The notes under the pieces are model-generated. The model was not told where the DNA came from and searched no databases. It saw nothing but the letters and a program-made list of their open reading frames with translations. From positions 106,726,409 through 106,790,408 of the forward strand of contig NC_088203.1 in assembly GCF_037126465.1 (NCBI RefSeq): 64,000 bases of DNA, read 5' to 3'. Shown piece by piece: positions 47,907 through 58,944 of the stretch. Source of the stretch: Ornithodoros turicata (taxonomy: Eukaryota > Arthropoda > Arachnida > Ixodida > Argasidae). Each line of letters opens with the position of its first letter. Position 1 is the stretch's first letter. Both the position numbers and the translations under genes were made by a program.

Positions 47907-48084
47907 CAAGTGACTGGAGTGGGCTATTCCACGTGAAGAGGCATGTTTCATAAGCTTAACGTTAAGGTATCTTATTGTCTTATGCTATTACTAAGGTATT
48001 ATGGGCTAAATTTGATTTTGATTTGATTTGGATTTTATTGGGTCATTTCTTCAAGTTAAAAGGTCACAACAACTGAGTGGTCCC

Positions 48085-48640
48085 TTAGCAGAAGCTAGGA
48101 ATGCATGCTAAATGCGTGGAGCGTTTTTCCGACGTTTTCACGACGCGCGCCCGCTCGGCGTGCGTGTGACCTCGTAAAAAGCAGTTTTTCAACGCGCGCG
48201 GAGGGCGTACCGTACGCCGGAATCTGTCGACTACAGATATTCGCGCGCGTCTGAGCGCGTTTTCCGAGAAGTAGACAGAACCATGGCCGTCGTGCGGCAG
48301 ACGAGGTGGCGTATGAGCAGCTCGCATAAATTTTTGGGACACTAAATTTACGTGAACATTTTAATGGTATCTGGAATGAAGGAACGCAGGAACCACAGGA
48401 AAGAAGAGCATCGGTTCGTTCTAACAGATATTTGTGGTCGACGAATATAGCAACAGTGGCGCGCGTCACTCGCTCCGTACGCGTCCCATGCGTTTCGGGT
48501 GGTCGCCTCGCTGGCGTTTCTTCGCCGCGTCTGCAAGGCCATGGCGTACGCGCGACGTTTTGACGCTGAGAAAACGTCCAATGCGTTTCGCCCTTTACGT
48601 TATTGCCCAACATAGCATCTGCCACACTGCAGCACTGGAG
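48085..48640. repeat. Unclassified GC-rich repeat, related to 7936-8100
   Basis: Both ends carry a similar AATGCGT..GGACGTTTT..C.GCG motif in inverted orientation (about 48112 and about 48585), suggesting a 0.5-kb terminal-repeat element. Long frames on both strands (48095-48697) are shadows of its CG-rich composition. Confidence 0.5.
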
Positions 48641-48849
48641 CAGTATGCGGTCGACTATATCCAACTTATAACCCACAAACGACTGCCGATGATTCACATA
48701 ACGTAACCTTTGTCCTCTGGGTATATTGTTAAGTCCACGCCTTCAGTGTTACCAATGTGTGTGTGTATGGGAGGGGGGTTGATAGTCAGTGACTTTGATG
48801 ATTGTATTCACGAAGGAAGCGGTTTTCTACGATTAAACCTGAGTTGAGA

Positions 48850-49345
48850 GTGTGCTGTCGTCCTGTCTACTTCTTTCTATGTCCTCGTCTGCTTGCTGCA
48901 TTTCTCCAACATGAACCTGTACCTTTCCCGTTTTCTCCCTTATCCTTCTCCTTTTCTTTTCGTTCACCTTTTTTCGTATCCTCTTCTTTCCTTCTTTTCC
49001 TTCTCCTTTTCTTTTCTTCCCCAATTTTCCTTTCTTTTTAATAGCAAGCCCACTTCCGTCTGGCTGACCTTTCCTTTCTTTTTTTCTTAATAAGCATATC
49101 CCCCCCCCCCCTGTACCAACTACCCCGGACTGTTCCTATTGTGCGTAGAGGGGAGGACAGAGCGATGTTAAGCGGAGCGACCTAGAAAGTCTAAGTGAGA
49201 AACTGATGTTCTGAGGCTGGAACAACATAGAAGGGACAGATACAAACAAAGCCTCAAATTGCCTAAGAAATCAACGATCCAGAAGATGTGGGTTCGATCC
49301 CTACAGCTGGCTAACCTTTTCAGTGACTTTCATCTTTCTTCGTAG
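48850..49345. repeat. Rearranged pieces of the tRNA-like repeat unit
   Basis: 48850-48900 is an inverted copy of 44812-44870. 49196-49266 is an inverted copy of the spacer (CAACATAGAAGGGACAGATA and on). 49267-49345 is a direct copy of the tRNA 3' half (AGATGTGGGTTCGATCCCTA) plus tail. The 45-49 kb region is thus one family rearranged several times. A T/C-rich run lies between (48930-49110). Confidence 0.65.
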
Positions 49346-49454
49346 CAGGTCTAATCCTTTTTCGAATAGTTCGATGGACGGCGAGCTAACGCAGGCTTTC
49401 TTCTCCCGAATAAGGGCGACTTCAATAATCTCTCGACCCCTGTTTTTTTTTTTT

Positions 49455-49715
49455 TTCTAGACCTCTCGGTAACGTGTAGGCTTGCTGAGCTCAAGATCGT
49501 GTGTTCGATCCCGGCCGAGGACGGTAGCAATGTGGGGGAGGTAAACATTGCTCTTAGCACCGTGTGTCGGGGGCTTTTGGCGAACGTCAAAAGAACCTCA
49601 GGTGGACGAAATTATCCGCAGTCCTACCCTCCGGTACGTGCATCATGTCGCCACACCAATGCACATATGCTCTCCAACGAACCATGCTCGGCGCGCGTCA
49701 AAACAAATGCACGTG
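49455..49715 (+). repeat. tRNA-derived SINE
   Basis: CGGTAACGTGTAGGCTTGCTG (A-box region), GTGTTCGATCCCGGCCGAGG (B box, 49500-49519), then a body with GGGGGAGGTAAACATTGCTC, TTGGCGAACGTCAAAAGAAC and CCGCAGTCCTACCCTCCGG. It is the longest SINE copy in the window. Its tail is cut by the element starting at 49720. Confidence 0.75.
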
Positions 49716-49719
49716 GATA

Positions 49720-50108
49720 CACTGTAAACTGAAAAACACCCTTATGGGTGTAAATCGCTTGTCCTATAATTGACTCCTCTTTTTACACCGTATGGTCTGG
49801 AACACCCTTTTTAGAGGGTGTATCCCGTGTAAAACGCCCTTTGAAAGGGTGCTTTCCCTTGAAAGTGCCGTCTTTTGCACCCTTTATACACCTTTTTAGG
49901 AGGGTGTTTAACGATCTTACACCCTCCTAAAAGGGTGTTTAAAGGGTGCAAAAGAGGGCATTTTCAAAGAAAAGCGCCCTTTCCAGGGGTGATTTACACG
50001 GAATACACCCTCTAAAAAGGGTGTTCCAGACCATGTACGGTGTAAAAAGAGGTGTCAGTTATAGGACAAGCCATTTACACCCATGAGGGTGTTTTCCAGT
50101 TTACAGTG
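49720..50108. mobile_element. TA-flanked foldback built of nested hairpins, 389 bp
   Basis: Ends CACTGTAAACTG and complement, flanked by TA (49718-49719, 50109-50110). The two halves are near-complementary over their whole length. Within each half are further short palindromes, such as ACACCCTTATGGGTGT-type at the tip, ACACCCTTTTTAGAGGGTGT (49802-49821) and GCCCTTTGAAAGGGTGC-type ones, all variants of ACACCCT..AGGGTGT. Related to 18566-18963 by termini and tip palindrome. No protein. Confidence 0.88.
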
Positions 50109-50185
50109 TAGCACAAAGGACCAAAACCTGTCCGGAGTTGAGCCGACAATTAAGCTCGCGCCATTCGTGCGGTCTACAAACTGGT

Positions 50186-50300
50186 CCTCACTACTGTCGT
50201 CCCCATAGTCCGCCATCTAGTGAAGACGGAGATCATCTTCTCCGGCACCTCAAGGTCATACGCATGCGCATAGGCCATTGTGAAAAAGGTCCATAGGTTG
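50186..50300 (-). repeat. Dispersed repeat shared with 63320-63436
   Basis: Minus strand TTTTTCACAATGGCCTATGC, then GCATGCGTATGA, ATGATCTCCGTCTTCACTAG and ATGGCG..ACTATGGGGACGAC closely match the plus strand of 63320-63436. Class unknown. Confidence 0.75.
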
Positions 50301-50304
50301 ACCC

Positions 50305-50480
50305 ACCTTACGTGTAGGCCGTGTTCTTCCACAGCTTCCCTTACAGAAGTCCCGAGAATGTCGGGGTCAAGGCTGTAGTAGAGGTCTTCTACATCTAGCG
50401 ATACGACTGGAACTCGTCTTCCGTGCAGGCGGAGGTGAGCTCTGTAGAATTTAGGGGTAGGGCCAAACGAATCCTTGAAT
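50305..50480 (-). pseudogene. Penelope-like RT fragment
   Basis: Encodes RRVPVVSLDVEDLYYSLDPD then ILGTSVREAVEEHG, the RT motif A region of Penelope-like elements (SLDVxxLYYSL with the catalytic Asp). Upstream is a LGFKDSFGPTPKFYRAHLRL-type stretch. It is in the opposite orientation to the 50940-51947 fragment, so the element was rearranged or these are two copies. Confidence 0.65.
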
Positions 50481-50939
50481 CCTAGGCCGGAATTCGAGAT
50501 TCGCAAATCCGAACCCTGGTGCCAAAAACAACTAATCGAATCTTTCGAATTCACGAACCACGTTAGATTATTCGTTCATAAAATTGGTCTCTTCGGAGTC
50601 CGCCGAAATCCTGATTGGCTCGCGGGCCCCGGGGCGCACCAAAACCACAGCATAAAGCTCCGACATGACAAGTTTAACGGTTTTTGCTTTTGATTGTTTA
50701 TTACTTTTATGGAAGAAATTCAAACTCGAGAGTTTACGTATTTCCTGAAGTCGATGAACAGCATGTTAAATAAATTACACTTAGAAAGAAGTATATGGCT
50801 AAGTTTTCCCCTGAAAGTGAACTATTATTCCATTTGTTTTTCGTTAAACAAAGATTTCAAATTATGCTTCGAAACACTTTTCATAGTAGTGTTTTGTTTG
50901 TTTAGCCCCCCCCCCCTCGCCCCCCCTCCCCCGTCAGCA

Positions 50940-51947
50940 TTCATCGCCAGACACGACTGGTGGATATAGCAGAATGACTTCCTGATACCGGAGTCACTAT
51001 GGCAAGATTGACGATTGTCTATTTCATACGCGAAGAACACACCAAGGAAGAGAACATAAAAACACTGTTCAAACAAGCTCCTTCAAAGTCAGCACCACTA
51101 TTGAACGCCCCGACGAGCACAACAATATTCAATTCCTGGACATTAAGATCAAAGGAATCGGCGACACACTTTGCTGGGAATCCAGCCAACGCCCCGAAAA
51201 GAGCCTTCTGCCTTAGCACAGCTCCCGCTTCAGACTGGCAAAGAACAACGTCGCGAACTCAATTATCAATCTTCAAGTCACGTGAACACTCAGTCTTCAT
51301 TGCCCTCCAGCTGGATCGATTAAAAAAAGGCAGGTTTCCGAGACCACACCGTGAAAGTTGGAATAAAAGAGATATACAGTCAAACCTCGATTTATGAACG
51401 GCGAATGTTTCTAAAAAAAAAAAACGTTCACACACAACGAGGGAATTCATAAATCGAGGTCTTAAATGACTAGAAGAATACAGCTGGTTTCGCAAAGAAG
51501 TGTTCATAAAGCGAGGGTACCGGGAAATAAAATTAGGAAAAAAGGGAAACAGCGAGAACCCCACGAAGGAAGAATGTGCTGGTAATGCCATTCCGTTAGA
51601 GTATTTCTTGTAAAAGTATGGCACGAAACGTGACGTGGGATTGATGTTGTTTTCAAGTGCCACAACAAAACCTCCCTTGGAAAGTGAATGCTCCCCCAGA
51701 AAGATGCAACGGGACACGGATACAAGACCATCCACGCGATACCTCTTTCCTGCGCAGGCATTTACGTAGGACAAACTGCGAGATGCATAAATGACAGGCT
51801 CCGAGAACATGCAAACCCAATTAGAAATGGCGTGCAGGCCCACGCTAAGTAGTGCGGCTGCGAAGTACAGCTAAATGCCACGAAATGCGTAGCCGTTCTC
51901 TACCGTTCGGTTCAACCGACTGTGTCCAAATAAAGCACAGTTGGAAG
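50940..51947 (+). pseudogene. Penelope-like element: RT end, linker, GIY-YIG endonuclease
   Basis: Fragments in order, with frameshifts: a decayed YVDD (KIDDCLF, about 50999-51022); TTIERPDEHNNIQFLDIKIK (about 51087-51146); WESSQRPEKSLLPYG; the linker YGTKRDVGLMLFSSATTK (about 51616-51670); and the GIY-YIG part AGIYVGQTARCINDRLREHA (about 51756-51813), with GIY..YVG core and conserved Arg. The GIY-YIG nuclease fused to RT is diagnostic of this retroelement class. Interrupted by a MITE (51377-51530) and cut at its end by a hAT element. Confidence 0.8.
51377..51530. mobile_element. MITE with CAGTCAAACCTCG end
   Basis: After TA (51375-51376) it opens CAGTCAAACCTCGATTTATG. Complementary ATAAATCGAGG (51449-51459) and a degenerate TTCATAAAGCGAGG (about 51504) follow. 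The CAGTCAAACCTCG type of end is common among Tc1/mariner/pogo MITEs. The right end is imprecise. Confidence 0.6.
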
Positions 51948-52702
51948 CAGACTTGTACGTATCTTGAGTACGTTCTTAAAATACAGTATTTTAAATACTT
52001 TTTCCGGTATTTTCGTACCCTACTCAATACTTTTTGCGACGAGTATTTTTAAAGTATTTAAAATACTTTTTTCAGTATTTGTTAATCAGTACTCAAAATA
52101 CTTTCCTTCCTCGTCAAGCCGTATCCAGCACACTTCCCCGCGGTGTCCAGATTTTCAGCTGACTGTCCTGTACAATAGGCTGGTCCCACGTCTGGCCTTT
52201 CTTGTCAATAGGCCGTCCCCTTCGCCAGAAAACGGTTCCTATTCAAATTGCCAGGTGAATCCCCTGGGGATTAGGTACAAGAGTATCCGGGCATTTATCT
52301 CCTTGGTCACCAAAGCAATGAACACGCGCCAGAGGTTGAAAGACCGGAGCTGACATACAGGGGGGATTACGAAGTCAGAACACATCACCAAAGTTTACTT
52401 GACTTCACCAAAGTTCACCAAACATTACTTGGCCCCGAGACCTTGCAAATAAAAGATACGCTTAAGTATGACAGACGAAGTTTATTCCTTTCATTTGTAC
52501 GGCTATGTTCAGAATACGCGTTTCACTTACTGTTAATACTAAAGTACTCTAAAGAGTATCTTCAATACTTCTCAGATAATTTAGTACTCTACTCAAATTG
52601 CTTTCAGTTTTGGGCATTTTTTACTGTATTTTAAATACTTCTTCCGCGGAGTATTTAGTATCTTAGTTTAAATACTTTCGCGTAGCATTTTGTACATATC
52701 TG
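51948..52702. mobile_element. Non-autonomous hAT-type element, 755 bp
   Basis: Ends CAGACTTGTACGTATC and GTACATATCTG (imperfect inverted repeat). Exact 8-bp duplication GTTGGAAG at 51940-51947 and 52703-52710. The interior has many AGTATTTAAAATACTTT units near both ends and a unique middle (about 52110-52440). Inserted at the end of the Penelope-like fragment. Confidence 0.88.
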
Positions 52703-53854
52703 GTTGGAAGTAGGCAGTTGTGTGTGTGTGTGTGTTGTGCCGTGTGTGTGTTCCGCGCCATGTCGTTCCCCTAGTTTACATTGGCATTGCTCGAATGAAA
52801 TAACGAGATGCGTGGCCTCTTTGCAGTCCAGTGATGGTGATGTGGTCAAGAAAACCATATGGGGATACGAGTGGCGACAAAGTCGGACCAGTTACTCCAG
52901 GGCTTCTACACAGAATGAAACAGATGAACGGGAGTAGAAAGCCGCTTGGCTTTGGCTGACAACGCTTACCCCCTACAAAGAAGAAGAACGCGTTGAAGCG
53001 ATAGAGTGCGACATGCAGTTCAAAAAGTTGGAACTATCGAGTGGGTGTACAATCTCCAATAAGGAGAGGAATCACTGGGGAAGCACACACTTAAGACGTG
53101 ATAGCATCTATAAGTCCAGTTGTACGTATAAAATATTGAAGCGCCCTCAGCGCCTTGTCGGACGACTCAGGACTCTCGGACAAGACAGGCTCGCCTCTGA
53201 AGCCCTTCGAGTGTGAGCGTATTTTCGACACCTGAGAAGGGTAAGTCCCGAGTCCTCTACAACGTCACAGCCATTACAGTTCGGAGAGTAACGCTTGCCC
53301 AATTTGAAGAAGGGACGTGCGCTGTACTGTACGTTGAGCCGTAGCCTATGATAGTACAGTCGCCGCTTGTCGCGTGAAGGAATGTGGCGCTCGGGAGAAT
53401 AACTCTGGATCGACTTTGTAAAGAAGCCAATCCCGAATCGATCCTGTTAGCCAGGAGGTGCTGTACATTTGTTGCTTGAGTTCATTCAGCATTCGCCACG
53501 CGTCACCCTTGGTGAAGTAAACGGACATCAGGTGGAGGTCGAAGAGCCCGACGTGCAGGAGCGTCCGCCGCCTTGTTGCCTGTATCATGGTATGGGTGCA
53601 AGACATATTGTACTGCTCATGCAAGAGATCCCGTAGTGAACATGGAAGCCAATCTGTAATTAACACCTTGAGTCACTATAGATGATTCAGCGAGCAACTG
53701 AAGATCGGGAGTTGATAAAACATAGTACCAAGTGGACCCTATGAAGTTCGGCTGCCGAAGCAGAGGTGACGTGAGACAGCCGTACCGCTCTTTCGATATT
53801 CACCTCCGTTATAATAAATGAGGAGCTGAATGATGTCGTCCAGCTGTGTTTAGC

Positions 53855-54075
53855 TACTCAAGACTGTACTGGTGGAGGATATGCGCTTTCCCGGTAGTCC
53901 AGGCACGTTGATTCTTACGTCAGGAGGGCCCATGTTGGGATATCTGGGAATGCATGTGACTTGTGCTTCGGAATAAGACCACGTTGTGTCTGGATAGCTT
54001 GGGTGAAGGAAGAGTGGGTGATGTCTACCAATGGGTCGAGGCCGAGGATGGCGATGGTGGCGCGTTGCCAACCGC
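53855..54075 (-). pseudogene. LINE fragment
   Basis: Minus strand GGTTGGCAACGCGCCACCAT and the residues INVPGLPGKRIS match the 8690-8945 LINE block (GGTTGGCAACTCACCACCAT and INLPGLPSKKS). About 220 bp only. Confidence 0.65.
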
Positions 54076-54355
54076 ATATAGTGTCAGAACGTTCCTTGCA
54101 TCCTGAGAGTACAGAGAGCAGAGCAGAGGGTACCTGAGAGTATAGATGGTTCGCGTGCTTCTGCCATGACTAGCGCGTGTGACGTCGCTCGAGGAAGGCC
54201 AAGACAGAGTTTAGTAGTCGACGGTTCAGCGTACAGTACAAATACACTCAAAACAATTGGGACATTTCACAAACGCTAATAGAATTTGAAATTTGAATAA
54301 AGTTTTCCAACTACGTGCAACACGACTTGAAATATAAGACAGTGAAGAAACTTAC

Positions 54356-55385
54356 TGCTCCAAAGCTCCGACGACTCTGCATCTGGACTCCAGTACATCC
54401 ACATCTGCACACAGATAAAAGGGGAAGAGCAGACAACGTAAAGCACAATCACCACCACCGTGATCTTGACCGTCTTGATCTTAGCCCGCGAGAGTCCTCG
54501 AACGGAATGACTTCTGGGCGCCACGAAGCTGCCGTTCGCTGATGACATTTTCCTCTGACGACCTGCGAAACGGTATGTCCTCCTCGACGACAACTCTTTG
54601 TCTCTTGACCCTTCCAAAGTCTTCCTCTTCAAGTACAGATTATGCCAGATAGCACGACAGATATAGATGTACGTAAAAGTGAGCACAGCTAAAGGCACAA
54701 AGAATACAGATACACCGTACCAGGTGACGTATGCTCTTACTCCCCAAGGCTCGGCATACGTCCCCCAACAGTCATACACACCGTTTTCAACTTGTTGGTA
54801 GCTAAAAATGAACAACTGTGGCACGCAGCACAGCAAGGCCACAGCCCACGCAAACGCGATCATCAGTTTCGATTTGGTCGGTGTCCAAGAACAGTTGGAC
54901 AACGGGAAGCAGATAGCCTGGTAACGGTCGACAGCAGTGACGACCAGAACGTACGCCGACAGGTACGGTCCGAGTATCTGGACGTACTTGACCAACTTGC
55001 AAGCAGCATTTCCACCTTGGAAACGGAAGGTGATATCCCAAGCCAGTTGGGGCAAGACGGTGAAGAAGGCCGTGATCATGTCTGAGACGCACAAGTGGAG
55101 GAGAAAGTAATACATGCGCGTCATCTTGAAGCGTCTCATGGCAAGGGCGATTAGAACGCACGTGTTGCCGATCACAGTGAAGGCGAAGATGATAGCGAGC
55201 ACGCTGAGCTCGACGGCGGCGAGGGCCTCGTCACGTGTTGATGCAGTTGAGGTGGAGGGAAGGCCTTCTTCGGTCCAGTTTGCGCTCGAGATGGTTGGCG
55301 GCACGGGAGAAAAGGCATCGTGGATGTCGTGCAGATCCATTACGCCATTGATTCTGATGGAAGGAAGGCGCGCAATATTAGGCAT
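54356..55385 (-). CDS. Inotocin (vasopressin/oxytocin-like) receptor, exon 1: TM1-TM6
   Basis: Plasma-membrane G protein-coupled receptor for a vasopressin/oxytocin-type peptide. Residues 1-343 are encoded here: an N-terminus with an N-glycosylation site (NWT, 36-38); TM1 with GN (73-74); TM2 with Asp102; LPQLAWD (111-117) and LVKYVQ (131-136), family residues tied to peptide binding in vertebrate receptors; the disulfide pair Cys129/Cys206; DRY (153-155); YDCWGTYAEPWG in loop 2; a basic third loop (250-305); and TM6 with CSSPFICVQMW (319-329). A donor GTAAGT follows one base into codon 344 and joins exon 2 (19629-19999) in phase, giving 466 residues, a usual length. An in-frame stop precedes the first ATG. 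Met16 at 55340 has a better initiation context and could be used. A far upstream non-coding exon cannot be excluded. Confidence 0.92.
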
Positions 55386-55705
55386 TGCTGGACACGCTAA
55401 TTAGTCATAGAAGAGTAGGCTTAGTAAAATGGCAATAACAAAAACGCCTTCCAAAAAGCCAAAATGCTTCGCAAGAAACAGAGACCAGCTGGAGGCTGCT
55501 GGGTGATTTCACGCATTAACAACAACGCAAAGACTTCAAATGGTAAACAAAACAATGACAGAGGTCGTTCTTATCACGTCTAACAGTCAGCTATCTGAGA
55601 GCCATTAGGAACTTTTTGGTTAGTTAAATGAAATTGTCCAAATGCATCTTTGGCGACAAAGCTTCTCCTTGGATGCCATTCTATAACAAAATTCTGACGC
55701 ATAAC

Positions 55706-57576
55706 CAGTGTTGTACCCGCTACCAAAAATAAGTAACGAAATACTCCTACCCGTCCTACTCCACAGAAAAGTAGCGAAATACTAGCGTTGCCACAAATTT
55801 GAAAACGTAACGCGATACCGCTACCGCTACCAAATAAAAGTAACGTAAATACTACGCCGCTACTTACCCACTACCGTACCCTTCTCTACGCAACACCTTA
55901 CCGTATAGTCATCTCGTTGTCAAGAGTGTCTAGAGACTGTGCAGTATTTCAGTTCCCTCACAAGCAGTATAAAGTATACCACTACTTACAGCCACAATAT
56001 TGTATCCCATTGATCTTCACATTGAGATTATGCGCATTTATGACATAATTTAGTGCGCATAGCTCATCTGTGCATTTATTTTTTTGCCGTCAGAATGTTT
56101 GAAACACAAGATGGGTTTCTTTTTTTTCATTTTTGCAATTACAGTATTTTGTCCGAGATATCCGCGAATCCCAACCTCATCTCTTCCGTCTTCTTCCTGT
56201 CGAAGGATAGATCAGTTTTCCCTGCGATCAAGTGGTTCAACTGCCATCATAAACGACCACTGGTCGAGCCATCAGTATAAGTGGCTACCAGGAGGGGAAA
56301 AGATCAAACGAATGGCGTAATGTTAGCTCTCGGCAGGGCCAACGTAATGCTGTTGGCATACTGCACCAAAACTTAGGTCTCGCAAGAATTACGACTTAAT
56401 TTGTTGCCTATCCCCAGTTTCCATTCCGCACGACCACTTCGTTTGATTCTACGAAAACCTACGTATAATGCGCTTTTTCCAGGAGCATTATAAGTTCCTC
56501 AGGAAGAGTCTATCCGTGTGAGGTTACCACCGTAATGAAACATTTAGAGAGAAAGAAAAAAAATCGAGTAGCTTTTTCCTAAACATGTCAAACGCTGTCA
56601 ACAACCAATTGCTTTAGGGTAATCGCCTCTTTAGCGCCACCAAGTGAGTGTGCAAACAGCATTGATAAGCGTGCTGGCATACACAGTCTCCCGAATAATA
56701 TTACTTATTCATTTGGTGTGGCTCATATACCCACAGTGTAACCTACGGAACGTGAGGAAATAACTAGACCGTGTTCGGCAAACTGTGTAAGCTTAATTGT
56801 ATCTTGCCAGAAATGCTTCACCTGGGGCACAACACCTTAAACCGAAGTTGACGGTACGTTTGGAGTGCAATGAATGACCATAGCGATATCTCATTAGGTT
56901 TCTCCCACTACAGGGCTTTCTTTCTTATCTTTTTTTTTTCAACTGACTGAGGCTAAGTGGCATGGGGTATCCAGTCTGACTTTGTCGTTACTTAATTCCC
57001 ATTTTTTTCTTCCTCTATCACATCACATCACATCAGTGTGCTTCCGGTATATTGTCGTATTCCTGTTCCAAAAGAAACGTAAGAGTTTATCTGCTCCGAA
57101 CAGTAAAGATGCAAAAGACAGTTTTAAATGTGCTTCAGCACGGTCACATTAATTTTGCAGCTGATTGTATATGACGGAAATTAGCTTCGTAGCCAATATT
57201 ATGCAGCATGTTATACATACCAGTTTCTGTTTCGCAAGTGTTAGCTAAAACGTAGAAAACGCAGAAAATAACCCAAATTATTATTCCTATTTGCGCTTAG
57301 CATACGAAAGAAAATCATGAAGACTGTCACATCAGTCTGCCTGATTAAGAAGCAAGCAAAAGGAATAACAAGAAGAAATTGAGCTTCATCGTTATCTCAC
57401 ATTGTCCCTCTGTGTTCCACGTCTTCCATATTATGAAAAGTAGCAGTATCAGACAAATAGGTCGCCGCTACCCGTATTTGTAGCAGAAATACTTTTTCCG
57501 TTATCAATATAGCCAGACCGCTACTCCGCTACTGAAAAAAGTAGCGCTACTAGTAGCGACGCTATGTACAACACTG
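55706..57576. mobile_element. hAT-type element, 1.87 kb, upstream of receptor start
   Basis: Termini CAGTGTTGTAC and GTACAACACTG. Flanking 8-mers CGCATAAC (55698-55705) and CCCATAAC (57577-57584) match at 7 of 8. The subterminal regions are rich in GTAGCGxTAC and AGTAACG words on both sides. No transposase frame is left. It begins 320 bp upstream of the receptor ATG. Confidence 0.82.
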
Positions 57577-57584
57577 CCCATAAC

Positions 57585-58940
57585 GCGGGCTAAATTTTAT
57601 TGTGGAGCACGAAAGCAACTTGCACGTTATGTTTTTACGCGTCATGTCATTATAAATATTTCGAAAAGTTCAAAATGACAAGGAAGTTGCAAAGCCGTTG
57701 TCGTACGACTTCAGAACAGCACAACGTCTGTTTTATTACTATTGCTATTATTGAAAGTCATCCCTCCCCCCTCCCCCCAAGCAGTACAACTGCACCATGC
57801 ACGCAGTGCAGTGCAGTTTTTTGCTTAGACGGCGAGAGAAATTTACGGGCCCCCGCCTCACGTCTTGATAACATAGTATTTCTTGTTTATATGATTACGT
57901 CATCATCCATCAAGTCAACAAACATATATTGGCTTCGTCCGTGGTGCTAGCAATGGTTTTGCCCTGTGTCGGGCGGGCTCCATCTTTGATCCCCCCCCCC
58001 CCCTACCGGTCCTGCGTGCACGAACGTAGGCGGTTGTTGCTGTCGTCACAAGATTGCGCCCACAGACGTCTATACAGTGCTGTTATACTATAAGGCAATA
58101 AAAAACATTTGTATTTCGGTAACATTCGGTATTTACACGGCAGTTCATAGACCATCATTCTGCTTCAATTTTATTTGTGTGCATACTAGAAATTACTAAA
58201 TATTTAAATGAATCCAAATCATGTCGATCAATGAATCGAGCCTGAACTTGTCACTGGGGATGAAGCTCCCTAACCATCGTTATTAAATATATAGGTGTTG
58301 TTGTTGAACTGGCTCGCGTCGGTGACGGACAAAAATAACGTAACTGCAATTCGCGGGAAAAGGAACGGGGCAACACACGTCTCTTCTCTAGATAGACAGG
58401 TGTAGAGGAACAAAAAGAGTGACCAGCCGATCCATGAGGCGTCAGGGCACTGTCTGTTCGTGGCTGCGTAATACAATCCCTTATTGTGCGAGATACTTTT
58501 GTCGCACAATACGTGACAATTTTTCTTTTCTTCCGAAGGACAAAATCACATCGACATCCATCATACTCACAGTGCAGCCCCCTCTTGCACACACGTATAA
58601 ACTACATTTGAAATAAAAACGAACGATCCACGTGAATCACGCACCAGCATGCCGCTGAAGAAAAGCAGCCGTCCGGCGGAGACGCGTCTACAACAGGTAG
58701 ACTATGCATTTCAAATCACAGCAGGAGCATCAGCAACGAACGGAGGCACGACAGCTTGTGAGATCTCGCCCCTCATCGCCTACGAATTCAACGATCGGGA
58801 TCACGTGGGTTTCTGGCATTGCGCCCTCTTTCGGTGGGATAAAAAGTTTTGGTTGGATGGGGAAAGTATGTCGTAATTTCCATTCTTATTCGCACGCCTT
58901 TCAGCATTGAGGGGGGGGGGGGGGTAAGGTTGGTTAGACG
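57585..58940. other. No recognisable gene
   Basis: Short frames without motifs, a poly(C) run near 57990 and a poly(G) run near 58912. Nothing I can assign. Confidence 0.5.
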
Positions 58941-58944
58941 AGCG

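Larger units (their letters stand above)
20000..54355 (-). other. 34.4-kb intron of the receptor gene
   Basis: Bounded by donor GTAAGT (minus strand, first base at 54355) and acceptor CCCAG (last base at 20000). Phase 1. It holds dozens of transposon fragments and no second host gene that I can support. Repeat-poor stretches where I see nothing definite include 20060-21760, 24560-25690, 25770-26400, 27790-28440, 31060-31470, 31860-32320, 32490-33600, 35070-36340, 36460-37910, 40600-42060 and 52711-53850. Confidence 0.8.

Noticed and set aside
52950..53700. Frames on both strands suggesting a gene between the hAT element and exon 1
   Set aside because: No recognisable domain and stop codons in every candidate extension.
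54276..54355. Continuation of the receptor frame past residue 344
   Set aside because: It lacks TM7 and follows a strong GTAAGT donor. The true continuation is at 19999, where the phase and TM7 motif fit.
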